64,000 nt of DNA, from the NCBI GenBank assembly GCA_016709545.1, contig JADJMO010000030.1, forward strand, positions 1-64,000. The letters run 5' to 3'. Source of the stretch: Myxococcales bacterium (GTDB taxonomy: Bacteria > Myxococcota_A > Polyangia > Polyangiales > JADJMO01). The notes below the pieces were generated by a model that did not search any database, had not been told where the DNA came from, and saw nothing but the letters and a program-made list of their open reading frames with translations. The position numbers and the translations under genes were made by a program. This document shows, in pieces, positions 61,236-64,000 of the stretch (within the stretch, counting starts at the first letter, position 1; every line of letters begins with the position of its first letter).

Positions 61236-61580
61236 ATGTCCCGCCGGATCCCTACCCTCGCCACCCTCGTCGCGGGCGCCGTCGTCGCCCTCGCGACCTG
61301 CGGCGCTGGCCTTCGCAAGGACGAGTTCCTCTGCGAGGAGGCCCACGCCAAGCTCAAGGAGTGCTGCCCGGGGTTCACCACGACCGACCTCGACTACTGC
61401 ACCTACGAGGCCGGATGTGGCGACCCCGGCAAGTCGCCCGCGCTGACCGAGGACGAGAGCCAGTGCGTGCGCGCCTCGACCTGCGACCGGCTGAAGCTCG
61501 ACGGGATCTGCGCGAAGGCGGAGGCCCTCGTGCACCGCACCTCGGCGGGCACCCTCACGCGGGATCCGGTGTGCCGATGA
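61236..61580 (+). CDS. Small Cys-rich secreted protein, 114 aa
   Basis: Signal peptide RIPTLATLVAGAVVALATC, possibly a lipoprotein lipobox. The mature part has evenly spaced cysteines (FLCEEAHAKLKECCPGF, YCTYEAGCG, CVRASTCDRL, DGICAK). The same style as the divergent gene at 60590, so both may be products of one family expansion. Stop overlaps the next gene start (ATGA). No known function. Confidence 0.75.
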   Translation: MSRRIPTLATLVAGAVVALATCGAGLRKDEFLCEEAHAKLKECCPGFTTTDLDYCTYEAGCGDPGKSPALTEDESQCVRASTCDRLKLDGICAKAEALVHRTSAGTLTRDPVCR

Positions 61581-62113
61581 CCCGCCCTCTGCTCGCCCTG
61601 CCGCTCGTGGCCGCGCTGGTGTCCGGCGCTTCCGTCGCCGAAGCGCAGGAGCCCCCGCGGCCGCCGGCCGAGAACCGCGTCGGCGCGACCCTCACGCTCG
61701 GCTACACGATGGGCTGGATCTTCGGCGTGCCCATCCGCTACGGGGAGGCGCAGATCGCTGCCCACTGGACGCGGCAGCGCGGCGAGAGCGGCCTCGACCT
61801 CGGCGGGATGGTCAGCATCGAACGCGGGTCGACCGAGGCGGGGCGCGCGATGAACGCGCTCACGTTCGGCGCGCGCTTCGTCTACCGCTGGGACCTCCTG
61901 CGCTTCGGCTTCGGCATGACGCTCGGCCAGGTCGGCATCCGCCGCTCCACCAAGGCCGACGACCCCCAGACGAGCCTGGTGTTCGATCCGTTCCTCTCGG
62001 CGGGCTTCGAGCCGCTGCGCTGGGACGGTCACGCGGTGTTCCTCGAGCTCCAGGGGCACCTCGTCGACATGAAGAACCCCGCCACCACCTTCGCGCTCGG
62101 CGTGCGGTACTAG
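61577..62113 (+). CDS. Predicted outer-membrane beta-barrel-like protein, 178 aa
   Basis: Signal peptide (LLALPLVAALVSGASVAEA), then alternating amphipathic strands with Gly/Tyr/Trp (GATLTLGYTMGWIFGVPI; FGARFVYRWDLLRFGFGMTL; LSAGFEPLRWDGHAVFLEL) and a C-terminal aromatic residue (FALGVRY), the hallmark of outer-membrane beta barrels. Translationally coupled to the Cys-rich secreted protein (ATGA). Shares a CTAG stop with the convergent SDR gene. Confidence 0.78.
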   Translation: MTRPLLALPLVAALVSGASVAEAQEPPRPPAENRVGATLTLGYTMGWIFGVPIRYGEAQIAAHWTRQRGESGLDLGGMVSIERGSTEAGRAMNALTFGARFVYRWDLLRFGFGMTLGQVGIRRSTKADDPQTSLVFDPFLSAGFEPLRWDGHAVFLELQGHLVDMKNPATTFALGVRY

Positions 62114-62865
62114 CGGCGGACGACGCGACGCACCAGCGAACCGTACGCGCGCTGGGGCAGGAGCCGCGACGCGTAGAGCGCCGAGGCCAGCGGCTTCGGG
62201 AACGCGACGATCGGCTCGCGTGCCTCGAGCCCGGCCACGATGACGTCGAGCGCGTCCGACAGCTCCATGAGCATCGGCATCTCGTACGGCCGGTTCGCCG
62301 TCAGGTCCGTCTTGATGTAGCCGGGCCGCACGTCGGTGACGTCGATGCCCGTGCCGTGGAAGTCGACGTAGAGGCTCTCGAGGAACGTGGAGAGCGCGGC
62401 CTTGCTCGAGCTGTAGGGGGCCGTCTTGGGCAGCCCGCGGATCCCCGCGAGCGAGGACACGCCGCAGAGGTGACCGCGGCCGCGCCGCACCATGTCGGGG
62501 ATCGCGGCGCAGAGGGTGGCGATCGCGCCCATGACGTTGAGCTGGAGGAGCGGACCGACCTTGGCCCAGGTGATGTCGCGGCTGTGCACGGCGCCGGCGA
62601 TGCCCGCGTTGGCGACCACCAGATCGAGGCCGTCGAGGTCGCGGGCCGCGCGCTCCACCGCCGCCACGACGTCGTCGGGCCGCGAGACGTCGACCGCGAG
62701 GGACACCGCGCGGCCGCCCTGGGCCTCGATGCCGTGTTTGATCTCGTCGAGCAGGTCCTGGCGACGGGCGACGAGGGCGACGGTGGTGCCCTTCTTGGCC
62801 AGGCGCTCGGCGAGGCCTCGGCCGATGCCGGCGGACGCGCCGGTGATCAAAGCGGTGCGAAACAT
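62110..62865 (-). CDS. Short-chain dehydrogenase/reductase (SDR)
   Basis: 251 residues from ATG 62865. Nucleotide-binding GASAGIGRGLAERLA near residue 9, NAGIAGAVHS, catalytic Ser in GVSSLAGIRG and Tyr-x3-Lys in PYSSSKAALSTF, then VRPGYIKTDL. A classical NAD(P)-dependent oxidoreductase; Arg residues after the second strand (ARRQDL) suggest NADP preference. Substrate unknown. The longer ORF to 62901 has no independent support. Confidence 0.92.
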   Translation of the reverse strand: MFRTALITGASAGIGRGLAERLAKKGTTVALVARRQDLLDEIKHGIEAQGGRAVSLAVDVSRPDDVVAAVERAARDLDGLDLVVANAGIAGAVHSRDITWAKVGPLLQLNVMGAIATLCAAIPDMVRRGRGHLCGVSSLAGIRGLPKTAPYSSSKAALSTFLESLYVDFHGTGIDVTDVRPGYIKTDLTANRPYEMPMLMELSDALDVIVAGLEAREPIVAFPKPLASALYASRLLPQRAYGSLVRRVVRR

Positions 62866-62902
62866 CGCCGGATGGTGGCATGCTCCATCTTCCTCGTACA
62901 CG

Positions 62903-63640
62903 ATGGAGAACCGTTCGCTCCCGACCCCGGCCTACGTGGCCGGCTTCGTCGCCCTGCTCGCGCTCGCGGGGTTCGCGGGCGCGCCGATCGCGCGCACCGT
63001 GCGACCGAAGCCTTCGGTCTCCATCGTGGCGGCGGTGTCGTCCTCGCCGGCCCCACCCCCGACCGCCTCGACCGTGCCCGTGCCCTCGGCCTCCGCGGTG
63101 ACGTCGATCTCGGCCATCCCGAGCGCCGCGCCCCCGCCGCGGATCCCGGTCGGCCCCGGCGCGCGCGTGCTGGTGTTCGGCGACTCGATGGCCGACGCGG
63201 GGTTCTCGCAGCGACTCGCCGAGAAGGTGAAGGCCCGCGGCGGCACGCTCGAGAGCGACGCCTGGACGAGCGCCAGCACCACCACCTGGTCGCGCGGCGA
63301 CCGCCTCGACAAGCTGATCGCGCGCGTGAAGCCCACCGCGATCTTCGTCGTGCTCGGCGCCAACGAGGTGTTCATCCCGAACCCCGACGTCCTCGCGCCG
63401 AACGTGCGCACCATCGTCGCCAAGGTGTCGACGCAGCCGTGTGTGTGGGTGACCCCGCCGCTCTGGAAGGGCGAGACCGGCATCGTCGCCGTCGAGAAGG
63501 CGCACGCCGCGCCGTGCCGGTTCTTCGACTCGAGCACCCTCGCCATCGCGCGCCGCAAGGACGGCATCCACCCGACCGACAAGGGTGGCGCCGACTGGGC
63601 CGACGCCGTGTGGAGCGCGCTGGTCGGAGAAGACCCGTGA
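62903..63640 (+). CDS. SGNH-hydrolase-like protein with N-terminal membrane anchor
   Basis: 245 residues. It has one hydrophobic N-terminal segment (AYVAGFVALLALAGFAGAPI) and a Pro/Ala/Ser linker (residues about 35-80). The SGNH domain has block I in VLVFGDSMAD (Gly-Asp-Ser), block III LGANEVF, and block V RKDGIHPTDKG (Asp-x-x-His). Together these are the catalytic residues of the GDSL/SGNH esterase family. It probably acts in the envelope, for example on polysaccharide acetyl groups; substrate is inference. Stop overlaps the kinase start (GTGA). Confidence 0.87.
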   Translation: MENRSLPTPAYVAGFVALLALAGFAGAPIARTVRPKPSVSIVAAVSSSPAPPPTASTVPVPSASAVTSISAIPSAAPPPRIPVGPGARVLVFGDSMADAGFSQRLAEKVKARGGTLESDAWTSASTTTWSRGDRLDKLIARVKPTAIFVVLGANEVFIPNPDVLAPNVRTIVAKVSTQPCVWVTPPLWKGETGIVAVEKAHAAPCRFFDSSTLAIARRKDGIHPTDKGGADWADAVWSALVGEDP

Positions 63641-64000
63641 AGCGGCCGGCACCCGGCTCCACGTTCGCCGGGCGCTACCGGATCGTGCGACTCCTCGGCC
63701 AGGGCAGCATGGGGCAGGTGCACCTCGCCGAGGACGAGAAGGGCGCCCGCGTCGCGCTGAAGCTGCTCGATCCCGCGGCGCTGGGCGACCACAAGGCCCT
63801 CGAGCGGTTCCGCCGCGAGACCAAGGCCGGCACCGAGATCCAAAGCCCCTACGTGGCGCACGTGTTCGCGTCGGGCGTCGACGAAGCCACGAACACCCCG
63901 TGGATCTCGATGGAGTACCTCGAGGGCCAGGACCTCGAGAAGCACCTCGCCGCGCGCAAGCCGCGGGGGCCGCTCGCGCCGGCGGAGGCCTGGGCGCTGC
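63637..64000 (+). CDS. Hanks-type Ser/Thr protein kinase, N-terminal part (runs off right edge)
   Basis: 121 residues visible from GTG 63637. Starts KRPAPGSTFAGRYRIVRLLG and continues GQGSMGQVHLAEDE (Gly loop), ARVALKLLD with the ATP-binding lysine and PWISMEYLEGQDL (hinge). The catalytic loop and the rest are outside the window. Co-translation with the SGNH gene (GTGA) suggests a functional pairing. Confidence 0.9.
   Translation, partial: MKRPAPGSTFAGRYRIVRLLGQGSMGQVHLAEDEKGARVALKLLDPAALGDHKALERFRRETKAGTEIQSPYVAHVFASGVDEATNTPWISMEYLEGQDLEKHLAARKPRGPLAPAEAWAL

Overview
The window is very GC-rich, nearly fully coding DNA from a member of the Myxococcota, most likely of the Polyangia type. The evidence is a MYXO-CTERM sorting tail on a secreted metallopeptidase (3831-6149), a high density of lipoproteins, Hanks-type Ser/Thr kinases (45394-47715; 63637 to the edge), FHA, PilZ and PATAN/DUF4388 signalling proteins, and Asp/Thr/Pro-rich linkers. 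I see no rRNA, phage or insertion sequence. One tRNA gene is present, tRNA-Val(GAC) at 6354-6425, with a clear sigma-70 promoter and a Rho-independent terminator.

Layout. 1-6149: the 5' part of cstA, a PF10023-type aminopeptidase, a DUF104-like/ParE toxin-antitoxin pair, a lipoprotein and a MYXO-CTERM metallopeptidase. 6313-12734: tRNA-Val followed by a possible defence island made of a PLD-helicase-DUF3427 protein, three unknown genes and an AbiEi/AbiEii toxin-antitoxin pair. 12843-23342: mixed housekeeping and membrane genes (beta-propeller, hemolysin-III, FHA protein, ruvA, SpoU methyltransferase, Bax-inhibitor-like, GH113-like, dnaJ). 23420-35052: PilZ protein, then a run of tightly spaced + strand genes: response regulator, sulfatase-like lipoprotein, cysK, an E1-like enzyme, cysO, a 138-residue unknown, cysM, mec and pabB. 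35276-47715: lipoproteins, a CDP-alcohol phosphotransferase, an RlmN-like radical SAM enzyme, a lipase-like lipoprotein and a Ser/Thr kinase. 47716-48302: 26-bp tandem repeats and a G-rich tract. 48303-64000: pcnB, ndk, a MATE transporter, an HD hydrolase, purC, sixA-like, an MBL-fold hydrolase, an SDR, an SGNH protein and the start of another kinase.

The most coherent system is at 29806-33755. It combines a CysO-type sulfur carrier, a MoeB/ThiF-type activating enzyme, a CysM-type synthase and a JAMM peptidase (Mec). This is the protein-bound (thiocarboxylate) cysteine pathway known from Mycobacterium, here in a myxobacterial setting. Two features are unusual: the carrier ends in Gly-Gly-Ala-Arg instead of Gly-Gly, and a translationally coupled 138-residue protein carries the N-terminal segment typical of MoeB/ThiF, which the E1 gene itself lacks.

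At least eleven genes are each broken by single-base indels (twelve indels in total) while both halves stay well conserved. Most are probably assembly or sequencing indels. These genes are reported at full length with the break located. Convergent genes are packed so tightly that three pairs share a single CTAG as both stop codons.
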